This document shows, piece after piece, positions 63,386-64,000 of a stretch of 64,000 bases of DNA. The position numbers and the translations under genes were made by a program. This DNA comes from Lewinellaceae bacterium. Lineage in GTDB: Bacteria; Bacteroidota; Bacteroidia; Chitinophagales; Saprospiraceae. The stretch lies in assembly GCA_020636255.1 (NCBI GenBank), contig JACJYE010000009.1, forward strand, positions 124,001-188,000, in the 5' to 3' direction. The notes under the pieces are model-generated. The model saw only the letters and a program-made list of their open reading frames with translations, searched no databases and had not been told where the DNA came from. The first letter of the stretch is position 1. Every line of letters starts with the position of its first letter.

Positions 63386-64000
63386 TTACGGACGATTTTT
63401 GTTCACCATGAACTTCTCGGTGTAGGCGCCTTCGTCAGTGCGAACCGTCATGAAGTACATGCCGGACTGCAGGTTGTCGAGGTTAACCTCTTGCGTCGGG
63501 ACCTGAATTTCGCCCAGGTCGCGCTGGAATACTATCTGGCCGATGCTGTTCAGAACCGTCAGGGTGGCATTCTGGCCGATGAAGGGCTCGAGGCCGACGT
63601 TCAGGTTGCCCTGGGTCGGGTTCGGGTAAACGCTGAATTTGCCCGTGCTTACCACGTCATCCTGTACATCCTGTGCCAGGCCGAAGGACGGCGTAACGTT
63701 GCAGGTCAGCGTCAGGCCGAATGCGCCCGGGGTCGTGCTCTGTACGAGTACGTAGTGGGTGCGGTTCCAGATCGGGCGGAAGGTCATGCTGGAAGTGCCG
63801 TTGGGGCAGCCAGCGCCATTGTCGTTGCTACCCAGGCAAACCAGGTTGCCGCAGGAGCCGGTGTACACGCTGATCTTGGTGTCCAGGCTACCCTGGCCGC
63901 AGCTCGACAGGTTCAGGAACATGCCGTTGGCAGGCGTCGGGGTGAACTTGTACCACACACCAGCATAGGAAGAAGCAATGCCACCGCAGCTCGGAGCCGG
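63386..64000 (-). CDS. T9SS-sorted surface protein, N-terminal part outside the window
   Basis: The frame is open to the right edge of the window, so only the last ~205 residues are seen. The visible beginning (CGGIASSYAGVWYKFTPTPA) and LSSCGQGSLDTKISVYTGSC...LVCLGSNDNG form a jellyroll-like domain common in Bacteroidota surface proteins. The end (FSVYPNPTQGNLNVGL, TVLNSIGQIVFQRDL, SGMYFMTVRTDEG) is a type A T9SS sorting domain. It should be exported and attached to the cell surface. Its activity lies in the missing part. A terminator hairpin follows. Confidence 0.8.
   Translation of the reverse strand, partial: PAPSCGGIASSYAGVWYKFTPTPANGMFLNLSSCGQGSLDTKISVYTGSCGNLVCLGSNDNGAGCPNGTSSMTFRPIWNRTHYVLVQSTTPGAFGLTLTCNVTPSFGLAQDVQDDVVSTGKFSVYPNPTQGNLNVGLEPFIGQNATLTVLNSIGQIVFQRDLGEIQVPTQEVNLDNLQSGMYFMTVRTDEGAYTEKFMVNKNRP

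Overview
The window looks like the chromosome of a member of the Bacteroidota, most likely of the Saprospiraceae/Lewinella type. The signs are: type IX secretion (T9SS) C-terminal sorting domains on three proteins, a PorE-like OmpA protein, lipoproteins with SCKKD-type lipoboxes, TAnnTTTG promoter boxes, LVIVD propellers, DUF2911 and a TonB receptor under a cobalamin riboswitch. No rRNA, tRNA, CRISPR array or classical insertion sequence was seen. The lineage is an inference from gene content; nothing in the window proves it.

Bases 1-2400 hold the end of a DUF2142 membrane protein, a DinB/MarR gene pair and the decayed 3' end of an outer-membrane barrel gene with its terminator.

Bases 2.4-19.7 kb are the striking part: a tandemly repeated polymorphic-toxin island. 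Three lipoproteins of about 740-790 aa (5762-8134, 11423-13651, 17082-19385) share signal peptides. Two of them also share an apparently identical 836-bp internal segment, but they end in different nuclease tips: AHH (HNH/EndoVII-like), a PD-(D/E)XK-like domain, and a second AHH type. Behind each toxin, on the same strand, lie one or more candidate immunity genes. Between units 1 and 2, and between 2 and 3, a divergent AAA-ATPase/PD-(D/E)XK_9 gene is duplicated (one copy frameshifted, one intact). There is also an orphan AHH tip with its own immunity gene, a truncated AHH remnant, a secreted protein of unknown role and its truncated relic. The promoter regions of the three units are paralogous. 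Two carry a foldback insertion that the third lacks.

Bases 19.7-31.4 kb return to housekeeping genes: an outer-membrane barrel, a small conserved protein with a metallo-hydrolase, a SPOR protein, a rhodanese, a large T9SS cargo protein, an unusual fusion of two D-Ala-D-Ala-ligase-like domains with a PASTA tail, a MATE transporter and QueE.

Bases 31.5-43.6 kb hold a pirin, a small protein, a MarR-adaptor-RND efflux operon, a repeat-rich gap, a deoxyribonucleotidase, a TauE/SafE permease, a GtrA protein, a TolC-type outer-membrane factor and a LolC/E-type permease. Bases 43.6-47 kb form a cobalamin-riboswitch operon (TonB receptor plus DUF5074 lipoprotein).

Bases 47-64 kb hold a secreted M1 peptidase, an SUMF1-like protein, a Tat-exported oxidoreductase, ApbE, two unknown proteins, a helical-repeat protein, a pair of LVIVD lipoproteins next to a MITE-like element, a barrel protein, a DUF2911 protein, the PorE-like protein, an M28 peptidase and the end of a T9SS cargo gene. 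Palindrome-rich repeat arrays occur at 37967-38610, 59063-59321 and 63147-63290.
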